A stretch of DNA of 64,000 nt from Streptomyces olivochromogenes (GCF_001514115.1 NZ_KQ948485.1:1-64000), one strand, 5' to 3'. Numbered from the stretch's first letter, positions 52,186-61,407 are shown. A program made the numbers and translations. Notes: generated by a model from the sequence alone, not told the origin.

Positions 52186-54329
52186 GCGGTGCCGAGGAGG
52201 AGGCACGGCCGGTGACCGAGGGCGTGGACGTGCCGGACGCCGAGCCGTCCGCCCCCGCGGCCGGGCCGCGCCCCGCCGACGTGGCGCGTCGCGCGCTGCG
52301 GGCCGCGCGGGAGCGCGACACCCAGGGTGCGGCGGCAGGGGAAGAGCCGGGTTCGCGATCCGACGGGGTGACCTCCCCGGCGGCCCGACCGGGCGACGCG
52401 GCCAGGGAGGCCCTGCGCCGGGCGGCCACGAGGGGGAGCGGTCCGCATCCGGGCCCGAGTGCGGGTGCGGGCCCGAGTGCGGACACCGTCCCGGATCCGG
52501 AGACCGACTCGGGCGCCGAACCCGCTCCGGTACGGCCTTCCGCCCGTGCGGAGACGACGGACGCCCCGTCCGCCGACGTGACCGCGGCCGGCACGCGTCC
52601 CGGTGACATCGCCCGCGAGGCACTGCGCGCGGCGCGCACGGAGGCCCGACAGGCGCGGACGGCGGCGGAAACCAAAGGAGCCGGAAGCGCGCACCGGTCG
52701 GCAGACCGTGCGGCGGCCGGTGTGCGGGCCCGGCGCGACCGACGGGACCAGGAGCGGGGAGGCCGCGTCCGGGACGTACGAGAGGTGCTCGCGGAGGCCT
52801 TCGAGCTGCCCGGCACCGAAGCGCCGCGCGAGACAACCGCCACCGGACGTCCGGCGCACGCCGACACTGACAGCAAGACCCACGTAGAGACCAACACCAA
52901 CACCAACATCGACACCAACACCGATACCGCAACCACGACCGACGCCGAAACCGACGCCGAGAAGGGGCACCCAAGGTCGGCGAACCCGGCCCACCCGGCG
53001 CTCCCGACGCAGCCCCGGCTCAGTGAGCCGAGCATGCTCCCGTCGGCCGTCGCCGTGCCGCGCTCCATGGCATCCCCGCGCCGTGACGGTGAGCTGCGCC
53101 GCACGTTCGAAGCGCTCCCCGCCCGCACCTCGCACGCGGACACCTTCGCGGAGACCTGGTGGGGCAACGCCTGGGTGAGCGCCCTCGAAGAGGGGGCCCT
53201 GGACGCGGCGCGGCTGGCGCGCGGACGGGCGTACGCCGACCAGGGGCATGTCGACGCCATCACCGTCACACCGGGACTCGTGCTGGCCTATGTCCACGGG
53301 AGCCGCCCGCGGCCGTACCGCGTCCAGATCCGGCTGCGGACGCTGGACGACGGCGACTGGGCCCGTTTCCTCGACGCGGCGGCCGAGCGCCCCGGGCACA
53401 TCGCGGCGCTCCTCGACAAGGAGATGCCCAAGTCGCTCGCGGACTGCGGAGCCGACCTCCTTCCCGGCCCCGGCGACCTGGCACCCCAGTGCAGCTGCCC
53501 CGACTACGGCCACCCCTGCAAACACGCCGCCGCCCTCTGCTACCAGACGGCCCGCCTGCTCGACGAGGACCCCTTCGTACTGCTTCTGCTGCGCGGCAGG
53601 GGCGAGCGCGAGCTGCTGGACGCGCTGTCCCGCCGCAACGCCACCCGCGCGGCCCGCGCCGCCCAGGAACAGCAGTCGGCGCCGCTGCCCGGGGTACGGG
53701 CCCGTGACGCCCTCGCACGCCGGGCGCTGCCGCCCCTCCCGGCGCCGCTGCCCGCCCCCGCGCACCCCGAGCAGCCGCCGACCTACCCGGGCGCGCCGGG
53801 CGGCCCCGACCCGTTCGCGCTGGACCAGCTCGCCACGGACGCGGCCGCCCGCGCGCACGCGCTGCTCACCACGGGCCGCGACCCGGTCGCGGAGCTGACG
53901 CTCTGGCAGGACGCGGTACGGCTCGCCGCCGCCCGCCCCGGTTCCGGTCTCACCGCCGCGACCCGCGCCCTCTACTCCTCGCTGGCCTCCGCCGCCGGCC
54001 GTACCCCCGCCGACCTGGCGCGCGCGGTCGCCGCCTGGCGGCAGGGCGGGCTCGAAGGGCTCACCGTCCTCGAAGAGCCCTGGGACCCGCCCGCGGGCCG
54101 TTTCGACCGCGCCCGCCCCCTCCTCCTCGCCGCCGACCTCCCCGCCTTCCGCCCCTGGCGCAACCACCTCACCCACCCCCGCGGCCACGCCCAGCTCCGC
54201 CTGGGCCACGACGGCCTCTGGTACGCCTACGAATCGGAACCGGGCCACGAGGACTGGTGGCCCCGGGGCACCCCCGACCTCGACCCGGTCGGCGCCCTGA
54301 CCGGCCTCGGCGCACCGGGCGAGCTCTGA
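52182..54329 (+). CDS. SWIM zinc finger protein partner of the SNF2 helicase
   Basis: A 715-residue protein. The first 300 residues are low complexity with three PxDxAREALRxA-type repeats (ADVARRALRAARERD, GDAAREALRRAAT, GDIAREALRAARTEA) and a Thr/Asn/Asp tract around residues 235-260 (ETNTNTNIDTNTDTATT). The conserved part begins with FAETWWGNAWVSALEEG; the SWIM finger is CSCPDYGHPCKHAAALCY (about 432-449, CxC-CxH). The C-terminus has helical repeats (WRQGGLEGLTVLEEPWDPP). SWIM proteins bind DNA or partner proteins; with the coupled helicase it probably forms a DNA-processing complex. The repeat-rich N-terminus is unusual. Confidence 0.92.
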   Translation: MSGAEEEARPVTEGVDVPDAEPSAPAAGPRPADVARRALRAARERDTQGAAAGEEPGSRSDGVTSPAARPGDAAREALRRAATRGSGPHPGPSAGAGPSADTVPDPETDSGAEPAPVRPSARAETTDAPSADVTAAGTRPGDIAREALRAARTEARQARTAAETKGAGSAHRSADRAAAGVRARRDRRDQERGGRVRDVREVLAEAFELPGTEAPRETTATGRPAHADTDSKTHVETNTNTNIDTNTDTATTTDAETDAEKGHPRSANPAHPALPTQPRLSEPSMLPSAVAVPRSMASPRRDGELRRTFEALPARTSHADTFAETWWGNAWVSALEEGALDAARLARGRAYADQGHVDAITVTPGLVLAYVHGSRPRPYRVQIRLRTLDDGDWARFLDAAAERPGHIAALLDKEMPKSLADCGADLLPGPGDLAPQCSCPDYGHPCKHAAALCYQTARLLDEDPFVLLLLRGRGERELLDALSRRNATRAARAAQEQQSAPLPGVRARDALARRALPPLPAPLPAPAHPEQPPTYPGAPGGPDPFALDQLATDAAARAHALLTTGRDPVAELTLWQDAVRLAAARPGSGLTAATRALYSSLASAAGRTPADLARAVAAWRQGGLEGLTVLEEPWDPPAGRFDRARPLLLAADLPAFRPWRNHLTHPRGHAQLRLGHDGLWYAYESEPGHEDWWPRGTPDLDPVGALTGLGAPGEL

Positions 54330-54335
54330 CGATGT

Positions 54336-54553
54336 CCGCGTACGTGGCCGGGTAGGAGGTGTCCGCGGTGGAGGCCGCGGTCAGGGATACCGAGGCGCCG
54401 GACGTGGAGCGGTAGGTCCAGTTCGGCGTCGGCGAGTAGGTGATCGTCTGCGACGAGCCGCCGTCGACGGTGAGGGTCTGGGTCGCCGGGCCGCCGGACT
54501 GGTTGCCGTGGAAGACGTTGAGGTTGTACGTGCCCGTAGTGGGGACGCCACGG
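54336..54553 (-). pseudogene. Carbohydrate-binding module fragment
   Basis: The minus strand reads TTGTYNLNVFHGNQSGGPAT, QTLTVDGGSSQTITYSPTPN and SGASVSLTAASTADTSYPA, the beta-sandwich of a CBM6/35-type module from a secreted glycosidase. There is no start or end; the frame is cut at the SWIM gene stop on one side and by unrelated sequence on the other. A relic of an exoenzyme gene. Confidence 0.6.
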
Positions 54554-54956
54554 GGCCTTCCCACCTGGGAGGACGAGTGGATCGCCCATGGACTGCGGGG
54601 ACGGAGGCCCGTACGTGCGACTGATGTCTGAAGTCCTATGCACAGAGCCCCCGTCAGTGAACTGACGCGGACTCATGGGCGATCGACGTCAGGGCGTCCG
54701 CGTACCCGAGGTCGCACCTGGGTCGGGACCGCAAGACGATCCGTGCCCGTCTGAACGGTGAACGGACCTCTCGCCATCGGCGTCAGGCGCAGCGGTGACT
54801 ATGAGGGGCGCGGCGGCGGAGCCCATGTTGCCGCCGACGGAGAACCAGCCCATTGCGCAGGGTTTCACCCGACGGCCGCCCATGGGACGGACCTGGGGCC
54901 CGCCCTGGCACACCCCGGTCGTGATGGTGAGCGGGCGGTGCTCGGGGCGGCGGTCG

Positions 54957-55054
54957 CCGGGCTCGCGCTGATCGACGGCGTCCACCAACTCGTCAGGGCG
55001 CCGATCGTGCTGGTGTGGGACCGGCTGAACACCCATGTCTCGACGTCACCCTGA
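54957..55054 (+). pseudogene. IS630-type transposase remnant
   Basis: The plus strand reads LALIDGVHQLVRAPIVLVWD then RLNTHVSTS before a stop. LVWDRLNTHVS is the second catalytic Asp motif region (D-x-x-x-x-H) of IS630/DDE transposases. Only this C-terminal-half fragment survives. Confidence 0.6.
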
Positions 55055-55521
55055 CGAGCCGAAGTCAGGTAGACGGGGACCTCACCAATGGAGCAGCGTC
55101 TGCTCAGGCGGACCAGTTGGAGTGGACAGGACCCGAGCCCCCGGGGCCAACTGGGAGAAGAGGTCCGCCGGGGTCGTTTCCCGCGGCTGCCTGGATGCGC
55201 CGTCCGACACCATGGAGCGCTCATGAAAGGAATGGCCGCGGCGACAGTGCCGGCGGTTCCCGTCACGCCGCTTGCTGCCGCGAGCGGTTGTCCCGGCCGG
55301 ACGCTCTACCTCCCCGAGGCCGTCGAGTCGACCACGCCGACCGGCGGCGGAGCATGCGCGTCTGCCTGGCCGTCGCCGCTCGCCTCCGGCACGCCCAAGG
55401 CGGCCCCGTTTGGCAGGAGGGACCTGATCAGCACCTCGAAACGCTCCAACGGCATCACCCAAGTGACCCGCACCGGGCACGGCATCCGGCAACAAGGTCG
55501 AACCCGGTTGATCGGGGACCG
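55055..55521. other. Gap without recognisable genes
   Basis: About 470 bp between the transposase remnant and the DUF6529 gene. The open frames have no start signals or domains I recognise. Probably part of the same decayed junction that holds the CBM and IS pieces. Confidence 0.45.
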
Positions 55522-56094
55522 ATGACCGGGGACACGGGCGCGCGGATGCGGCGTCCCGGACGAAAGGTGGCGGCCTGTTTGGCCGCTTTGCTGCCGGTCG
55601 CGGTCGCGGTCGGGGTGTATGCGTTCGGCCGCACGCACACACCCGACTACACCAGCGGCCTGTTCGGGCAGCACGGCGTCGGCGTCTTCGAACTGAAGGC
55701 GCGCCTGGGTAGCGCTCTGATGGCACTCGCGATCGTCCAACTGCTGCTCGGGCTGTGGATGTACCGGCGCCTACCGGGAGCGGGGGCCGCGCCGCACCGG
55801 GTGCACCCCACACACCGGCTCATCGGCCTCCTTGCCTTTCTGCTCTCGCTGCCCATCGCTTACCAGTGCATCACCGCCTACGGAGTTGACTTCACGAGCA
55901 GCCGAGTGGCGGTGCACTCCATCACGGGCTGCGTCCTGTACGGCGCGTTCGTCGCCAAGGTGCTGGTGGTACGCAGCCGCCGACTGCCCGGTTGGGCGCT
56001 TCCGGTCGCCGGTGGCGTCCTGGTCGCCGCCATCGCACTGATGTGGTACACAGCCGCCTTGTGGTTCTTCACCGGCTCCGCCCCCGGCTTCTGA
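55522..56094 (+). CDS. DUF6529 family membrane protein
   Basis: A 190-residue protein with four or five hydrophobic helices: VAACLAALLPVAVAVGVYAF, LGSALMALAIVQLLLGLWMY, RLIGLLAFLLSLPIAYQCIT and LPVAGGVLVAAIALMWYTAA. His residues (HRVHPTHRLIG, VAVHSITGC) placed in helices 3 and 4 resemble the heme ligands of cytochrome b561-like proteins, so a role in membrane electron transfer is possible but not shown. ATG 55522. Confidence 0.75.
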   Translation: MTGDTGARMRRPGRKVAACLAALLPVAVAVGVYAFGRTHTPDYTSGLFGQHGVGVFELKARLGSALMALAIVQLLLGLWMYRRLPGAGAAPHRVHPTHRLIGLLAFLLSLPIAYQCITAYGVDFTSSRVAVHSITGCVLYGAFVAKVLVVRSRRLPGWALPVAGGVLVAAIALMWYTAALWFFTGSAPGF

Positions 56095-56283
56095 CGAGTC
56101 GGCAATGGCCGGGCCGCTGCAGCTTCCGCCTCACCGTCCCGGCTGACGGGGACGTGCGCCCGCTGCGCGAGCCCGCTGCTCCGGACGAGGACGACAGCCA
56201 GCGGTGGGACAGAGCACGGCGGGCACCACCTGCCTCGGCGTGCCTCCCGGCCTCGCGCGCACCGCAGCGTGATCAAATACGGC

Positions 56284-56841
56284 ATGGCATCGTCCTGGAC
56301 TGGTGAACGGGTACGCCTACGCGCTGTCGAGCCCGACGACTGGACGGCGTTCATGCGCTTCTCCGACGATGACGGGCTGCGAGGGAGCCGGCTGGATCTA
56401 CCGCGGTCCGCCGAGAGCTACCGCGCCTGGGCGAAGGAGCAAGCCGTTGCCACGTGCGATGACGACCGCTTCCTGTTGGCAGTCGAAACGACGGCCAGGG
56501 GAGAGCTGGTCGGCACGGTCGGCTCACATCGCACCGGCCCTCGTTCAGGCTGGTTCGAGTTTGATGTCATGATCGGCGCCGACCATCGGCGCAAGGGCTA
56601 CGGCGCAGAAGCCGTAGGGCTGCTGCTGCGCTTCATGTTTGCCGAGCGGCGCTATCACAAATGCCTCGGAGCGATCTTCGCCCACAACGAGGCATCGCTG
56701 GCACTGACCCGTGGGCTCGGCTTCACCGAGGAGGGGCGCTTGCGGGAACACGTCTTCTTCGCCGGCCGGCACCACGACCTCGTCATGATGGGCGTGCTCG
56801 CCAACGAGTTCGACCAGCGAGACACGAGGGGCGAGCCATGA
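56284..56841 (+). CDS. GNAT acetyltransferase (RimJ/RimL type)
   Basis: A 185-residue N-acetyltransferase: WTGERVRLRAVEPDDWTAFM at the start, the acetyl-CoA loop ADHRRKGYGAEAVGLLLRFM (R-x-x-G-x-G/A), and CLGAIFAHNEASLALTRGLG then FTEEGRLREHVFF, the RimJ/RimL pattern. Substrate could be a protein N-terminus or a small amine. An upstream GTG (56269) gives five extra residues; ATG chosen by family start. Confidence 0.88.
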   Translation: MASSWTGERVRLRAVEPDDWTAFMRFSDDDGLRGSRLDLPRSAESYRAWAKEQAVATCDDDRFLLAVETTARGELVGTVGSHRTGPRSGWFEFDVMIGADHRRKGYGAEAVGLLLRFMFAERRYHKCLGAIFAHNEASLALTRGLGFTEEGRLREHVFFAGRHHDLVMMGVLANEFDQRDTRGEP

Positions 56842-56935
56842 CGGTCATTCAGGCGGGTGTGGAACGGCACTCGAACTTGACCGACGTTCGCTGTTCGCGG
56901 AGGGAGGCGGGCTGTCACTGCAAACAGAACTGCCC

Positions 56936-58237
56936 TTAGCTGCGCAAGGTGGCACGCAGGCGCAAGCCGACCGTTGCGAGACCTTCCAACGTGGTGACCT
57001 GGTAGCTGGGTTCCGGTCCGGGCGGTTCGCTCAGGTGGTAGTGGCGGGCGGTCTGCGCAGTCAGGAGCGTCAGCATCGCCATGGCCAGAGCGGCTCCCTC
57101 GCAGCCATGCGGCCCGGTACCGAAGGAGAGGAAGACCCCGGGTTTCGCCGGCGAGCCCGAGTCATCGAGCCAGCGCTCGGGCTGGAACTGGTCCGGATCG
57201 GAGTGTTCCCGTGCGTCGCGGTGGGCGGTGTAGGGGCAGACGAGAACGGTGGACCCGGCGTCGATGGTGTAGCCGGCGAGCTGAGTCTGTCGCCTGGCGC
57301 GCCGGGTCAGTAGCCAGCTCGGGGGGTGCAGTCGCAGTACCTCGCGTACCAGCGCCTGGGTGTATTGCAGGCGGTCGAGGTCGGTGCTGGTCGTCGCGGA
57401 CGGGTCCGCGGGCAGCAAGGCGGCTTCGGCCGCGACGCGGTCCGCTGCCCGGGGGTGCCGGGCCAGGTGGAGCAGGATCCATCCGGCTGCCCGGGAAGGT
57501 GTCTCGAAGGTGGCGACGGTGATTCCGGGGAGAGTGTCGAGGATGGCCTCTTCCGGCAGTAGGCCGTAGTGGGCGGAGGGCCGGAGCATCTGTCCCAGCA
57601 TGTCGTCACCGAGCCGGCCCGATGAACGGCGCCGGCGGACGATGGGCTGCAAAGCGTTGATGAAGGCGACTTGCTGCCGTGTGCGGAACCGCCGTGCCGG
57701 TGTGGGGATCCAGCGCGGCCATACCCAGCGCGAGGGGCGTACGAGCACCTCCCGGGCCAGGAAGAGCTGTGAGGCAAAGGGCAGCAGGGTGGGAGCGTCT
57801 TCGGAGAAGAGGTAGCTCACGCCGATCTCTGCCAGGGCGTGCCGGACCGGGGGCAGAACCTCGATGTCCTGGCCCGTGGGCCATTGGTCAGCAAATCGAG
57901 CGGCCGTGGGAGCAATCTCACCGATCCGGGCCGCAACCGCCTGCGGGCGCAGTCCGCGCATGCGGGCGGCGTGAGCGCGTGCTCGTTCCTCACGCGTCGG
58001 TGCTCCGCTCGACCGCTTCAACGGCGGGAAGAGGGGCGAGGATGCCTTGGGGAAGTCCTGCGCGCGGCGCAGAACTGCTTCACACGGCTCGGCCGTAGCG
58101 GCTACGTAGACCCCCGGCTCCAGTTGCCAGACGTCCCCGCACTCGTCGGCGCCGCGGCGCGCCAGCGCCAGCCGGTCGCGGCTCCAGGCCGCGAAGCTGC
58201 CTTCGGGCAACCGCGGCGGCTCATTCATTCGGCCCAT
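56936..58237 (-). CDS. Cytochrome P450 with upstream peptide gene; candidate RiPP oxidase
   Basis: A 433-residue P450: ExxR in VREVLRLHPP, heme loop SFGTGPHGCEGAALAMAML with the Cys ligand, PERF-like QFQPERWLDD. The I-helix is unusual (GITVATFETPSRAAGW), lacking the common AGxET but keeping Glu-Thr. It begins with MGRMNEPPRLPEGSFAAWSR; ATG 58237 or 58228. Directly upstream, same strand, lies a 33-codon aromatic-rich peptide gene separated by a hairpin. P450s next to tiny precursor genes crosslink aromatic residues in biarylitides, cittilins, atropopeptides and related RiPPs, so this enzyme may crosslink that peptide. No redox partner is adjacent. Confidence 0.9.
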   Translation of the reverse strand: MGRMNEPPRLPEGSFAAWSRDRLALARRGADECGDVWQLEPGVYVAATAEPCEAVLRRAQDFPKASSPLFPPLKRSSGAPTREERARAHAARMRGLRPQAVAARIGEIAPTAARFADQWPTGQDIEVLPPVRHALAEIGVSYLFSEDAPTLLPFASQLFLAREVLVRPSRWVWPRWIPTPARRFRTRQQVAFINALQPIVRRRRSSGRLGDDMLGQMLRPSAHYGLLPEEAILDTLPGITVATFETPSRAAGWILLHLARHPRAADRVAAEAALLPADPSATTSTDLDRLQYTQALVREVLRLHPPSWLLTRRARRQTQLAGYTIDAGSTVLVCPYTAHRDAREHSDPDQFQPERWLDDSGSPAKPGVFLSFGTGPHGCEGAALAMAMLTLLTAQTARHYHLSEPPGPEPSYQVTTLEGLATVGLRLRATLRS

Positions 58238-58298
58238 GAGATCGTGCCTGACTCTCGTACCTGTCCAGGTCGATGTCGTCGGCAGCGTGGCCGGGAGC

Positions 58299-58324
58299 CG
58301 GCGGGCGCTCGGGGGCGCCCGCCG
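58299..58324. terminator. Hairpin between peptide gene and P450, possible attenuator
   Basis: CGGCGGGCGC (58299-58308) and GCGCCCGCCG (58315-58324) form a 10-bp perfect stem with a six-base loop just after the peptide stop. A partial terminator here would give more peptide than enzyme message, as is usual for RiPP precursors. Confidence 0.6.
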
Positions 58325-58333
58325 ACAGTGCGG

Positions 58334-58435
58334 TCAGACCCCGTCGTCGGCGGCGTACGCATCCCATTCATGGGCCCCGTACGCACCGTAGTGGCGGGTG
58401 AAGGACAGCTTGCCGAGCAGCTTGGCGATCATCAT
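58334..58435 (-). CDS. 33-residue aromatic-rich peptide, candidate RiPP precursor for the P450
   Basis: The frame starts ATGATG at 58435 with AGGAG five bases upstream and stops at 58334. The first part, MMIAKLLGKLSFTR, is a short amphipathic leader-like helix; it is followed by HYGAYGAHEWDAY and an acidic tail AADDGV. Three Tyr, one Trp, one Phe and two His fall within 17 residues, with Tyr-Gly-Ala-Tyr-Gly-Ala-His spacing. That is the kind of core P450s crosslink. No Cys. Too short for routine annotation; no homology search was possible. Confidence 0.65.
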   Translation of the reverse strand: MMIAKLLGKLSFTRHYGAYGAHEWDAYAADDGV

Positions 58436-58704
58436 GCACTCCTCTCGCCTGTCTGAGACCTCCCCGCCAAGGGTTCAGCAGAGAAGTTCCCCGGCAGTAC
58501 CAAATGGCACGTCTACCAGTTTGTCACACATGCCACATATGTCATATTGATCATCGGTCGCGCACATGGACACCTGGTGGTGATCGCCCTTGCCGCCGTC
58601 CTGCTGATCGCCGCCGTCACCGCTGTCGTACGCCACCGCATGCGCCGCGATACTTGCCGCGCGCCCGCACACTCACCCGGACGCAGCCGTTCAACTCGGG
58701 CCTC

Positions 58705-59136
58705 TCAGAGCTTCCCGCCGATCTCGCATGCCTGGCACGGCGGCCGGCCGCAGGTGCACTGCGTGATGGCCTCGAGGACGTCATGATCGTGGTAGAGGCA
58801 TTCGTCCCTGCACGTGTGGCGCGGGATGAATCCCGCCGGGATCTCACCGGGCCACGGTTCGTGACCGTCCCGGCAGCGGGCGAACCGCTCGGGGTCGGTG
58901 GAGTGCAGGTCGTGCATGCTCGACCGTGCCTCGTCCTCCAGTTCCCGCACTCGCTCCACCAGGCTCTTCAGCTCGGTGGCGATGCTGGAGTACCGGTCGG
59001 CGCCGGTCCTTACGTGTGCGGCCCGCAGTGCCATCGCTGCGTTGCCCAAAAACCGGCCGGCATCCTGAAGATCGGTCACGTGATGCAACTGAATGCCGTT
59101 CACGCCCCGGACCCATACGGCGTCCATGCTGCTCAC
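58705..59136 (-). CDS. Hypothetical protein with Cys/His-rich C-terminus
   Basis: A 143-residue frame starting at GTG 59136 (AAGGTGG upstream), MSSMDAVWVRGVNGIQ. The middle is helical (ATELKSLVERVRELEDEARS) and the end has HTCRDECLYHDHDVLEAITQ and CTCGRPPCQACEIGGKL, which could bind zinc. I do not recognise the family. It lies upstream of the peptide-P450 genes on the same strand, about 270 bp away, and could belong to them or be independent. The AT-rich segment 58510-58560 between them probably holds the peptide promoter. Confidence 0.5.
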   Translation of the reverse strand: MSSMDAVWVRGVNGIQLHHVTDLQDAGRFLGNAAMALRAAHVRTGADRYSSIATELKSLVERVRELEDEARSSMHDLHSTDPERFARCRDGHEPWPGEIPAGFIPRHTCRDECLYHDHDVLEAITQCTCGRPPCQACEIGGKL

Positions 59137-59419
59137 TGATCCACCTTCCCGGCGTTCGCCTTGAATATCTTGCGAAACAGTATGCGCGGCGCCAGTGCCT
59201 CCGCATAGAAAAACTGTCTGTTTAGCAAACTAAGGGTCTCGGCCGTGCCCCGCCAGCAAATTCTGGGTGAGTCGGATCACAGGAGGTATGGGCTTGCAAC
59301 AGGCACGACATAGCCGAAGGTCCATTGCCCACTCATGTGGTGGATCTTCGGCTGCGTCGTCCAATTGATCTTCTGCTGATTTCTTGTCCGCCGCGTGTTA
59401 TTGAGCGGCTCGATATGCG

Positions 59420-60583
59420 TTATCCGGCGACCGTGTAGGAGCGCGCTCCTGTCCCGGCGAGCCCACCGCCGTCGACGATCAGGTACTCCGGGCGGATGGG
59501 GCGCCCGTCGAACCAGCATTCCAGGATCTCCCGGGTACCGGCCGCGTAGCGGGCCTGCGCCGAGAGGGTCGAACCGGACACGTGCGGCGTCATCGCCTCG
59601 TACGGCATGGTGCGCCAGGGATGGTCGGGCGGCGGCGGCTGCGGATACCAGACGTCACCGGCGTAACCGGCCAGTTGGCCGCTGTTGAGGGCCCGCACCA
59701 CGGCATCCCGGTCGACGATGAGCGCGCGTGCGGTGTTGACGATGTACGAACCGCGCTTCATGGAACCGATCAGGTCCTCGTCGAAGAGGTTCTGCGTCTG
59801 CGGATGCAGCGGAGTGTGGATCGACAGCACGTCGACCGAGGAGGCCAGCGAGCGGGCGTCGGGATGCCAGGTCAGCCGCAGTTCCTCTTCGACCTCCTTG
59901 GGCAGCCGGTGCATGTCGCTGTAGTGCAGCGTGACGTCGAACGGCGCCAGGCGGCGCAGTACGGCCTGGCCGATACGGCCGGAGCCGAGGACGCCGACGT
60001 CCATGCCTTCGAGGTCGTAGGCGCGCGAGACGCTGTCGGCGATGTTCCAGCCCTTCTTGGCGGTCACCCAGTCGTGGGCCGGCATGTAGTTGTGCACCAG
60101 GGTGAGGATCTGCATGACGGCGTGTTCGGACACGCTGATGCTGTTGCTGTAGGTCACCTCCGCCACCGTCATGCCGTGGGCGATGGCGCTCGGCAGGTCG
60201 ACATGGTCCGACCCGATCCCCGCCGTGATCGCGAGTCTGAGCCGGGGAGCGGAGGCGATCCGCTCGGGGGTCAGATAGGCGGGCCAGAAGGGCTGCGAGA
60301 TCACTACGTCCGCATCGGGTAGCTCGCGGTCCAGGGTGGAGTCCGGCGCTTCCTTGTCGCTGGTGACGACATAGGTGTCACCTCGGTCCTCCAGGAACCG
60401 GCGTAGTCCCAGTTCTCCCGAGACGCAGCCGAGGAGCTGTCCCGGGGTGAAATCTATGGTGTGTGGAGTCGGCGTCGTCTGACCGCCCGGATAGCCGGCG
60501 ATGGCCGGAATCTCGTCGCGGGCGTAGTCGGGAGGATAACCGCCCACGGGGTCGGGATAGAGCACCGCAAGGATCTTTGCCAT
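59420..60583 (-). CDS. NAD-dependent formate dehydrogenase
   Basis: Oxidises formate to CO2 with NAD+, cytosolic, metal free. The 387-residue D-2-hydroxyacid dehydrogenase fold has the FDH features: AITAGIGSDHVDLPSAIAHG, substrate/NAD region YSNSISVSEHAVMQIL (catalytic Asn in the preceding strand), GMDVGVLGSGRIGQAVLRRL (NAD fold), and TPHVSGSTLSAQARYAAGTR with the catalytic His. Start ATG behind GGAGGG. It faces away from the fluoride-channel and formamidase genes, but together with formamidase it completes a formamide to CO2 route. Confidence 0.94.
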   Translation of the reverse strand: MAKILAVLYPDPVGGYPPDYARDEIPAIAGYPGGQTTPTPHTIDFTPGQLLGCVSGELGLRRFLEDRGDTYVVTSDKEAPDSTLDRELPDADVVISQPFWPAYLTPERIASAPRLRLAITAGIGSDHVDLPSAIAHGMTVAEVTYSNSISVSEHAVMQILTLVHNYMPAHDWVTAKKGWNIADSVSRAYDLEGMDVGVLGSGRIGQAVLRRLAPFDVTLHYSDMHRLPKEVEEELRLTWHPDARSLASSVDVLSIHTPLHPQTQNLFDEDLIGSMKRGSYIVNTARALIVDRDAVVRALNSGQLAGYAGDVWYPQPPPPDHPWRTMPYEAMTPHVSGSTLSAQARYAAGTREILECWFDGRPIRPEYLIVDGGGLAGTGARSYTVAG

Positions 60584-60792
60584 GGCCGCCCTCCATCGGT
60601 GGGGCCTCCGCTCCGGCTGAACCGGTCGGGTACCGATGATCTTGAATTTTAGTTGAGCAAGCGTCGGCGCTGCAATCCCCACGGATATTGTGGAGATGGA
60701 CCAGTGGATAAGGATGCGGATATTCGACGGGGCCTGCGCCGGGAGTTGGGGCGACAGTGTGTACCGATCCGTGTTCTCTACGGAGGCTTCTG

Positions 60793-61407
60793 ATGCGGGC
60801 GGACGAATCCGGGCCCGAGAGAGAATCCCGAGAGCCCACATACATCTCCGATGCCGAGCCCGAGCCGCGAGGCGACCCCGAGCCGCGAGGCGAGCCCGAG
60901 ACAGGAGGCGAGGCCGAGACAGGAGGCGGCCCCGCGCCGTCACGGGAGCCGTTCCGCTCACGGCTGCGCAAGGGCGTCCTGGCGGCGGTCGCGTTCGGCG
61001 GCGTCCTGGGCGGGTCGGCCCGTTACGTACTGGGACTGACGTTTCCCACGCCCCGCGGGACGTTTCCGTTGACGACGTTCGCCGTCAACGTGTCCGGTGC
61101 GTTCCTGCTGGCGCTGCTGCTCGTGTATGTGCTCGAGATCTGGCCGCCGACCCGGTACGTGCGACCGTTCGCCGCCGTCGGTTTTCTCGGCGCCTTCACC
61201 ACCTTCTCGACGTGGATGGTCGACACCGATCGCCTTCTGGGTCACGGTCATTACGCCGTTGCGGCGCTCAACGTCTTCGGCAGTCTTTTCGCCGGACTGG
61301 CCGCCACCGCCCTGGGCCTGGCCATCGGCAGGATGGCCCTGGCCCGGCGAGTACGGCTCGCCGCACGGCACGGCCGCGCCCGCCGGTACGGCTGGTGGGT
61401 CCGGTGA
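60793..61407 (+). CDS. crcB: Fluoride channel FluC/CrcB subunit 1
   Basis: A 204-residue membrane protein: a disordered N-terminus with EPRG-EPETGG repeats (residues about 20-50), then the four-helix FluC fold with FGGVLGGSARYVLGL, FPLTTFAVNVSGAFLLALLL, VGFLGAFTTFSTWMVDTDRL and NVFGSLFAGLAATALGLAIG. The pore Asn (AVNVSG) and Phe box (TTFST) are present. Exports fluoride passively as a dual-topology or heterodimeric channel. ATG 60793 has GGAGG upstream; stop overlaps subunit 2 (GTGA). Confidence 0.93.
   Translation: MRADESGPERESREPTYISDAEPEPRGDPEPRGEPETGGEAETGGGPAPSREPFRSRLRKGVLAAVAFGGVLGGSARYVLGLTFPTPRGTFPLTTFAVNVSGAFLLALLLVYVLEIWPPTRYVRPFAAVGFLGAFTTFSTWMVDTDRLLGHGHYAVAALNVFGSLFAGLAATALGLAIGRMALARRVRLAARHGRARRYGWWVR

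Noticed and set aside
58547..58786. Rightward frame with one membrane helix (VVIALAAVLLIAAVTAVV)
   Set aside because: Only a TTG or internal GTG start, no ribosome binding site, and it overlaps the promoter region and the hypothetical gene on the other strand.
60700..60800. Fluoride riboswitch upstream of the crcB pair
   Set aside because: A CTGATG occurs near the start, but the pseudoknot arms of the crcB motif are not recognisable.
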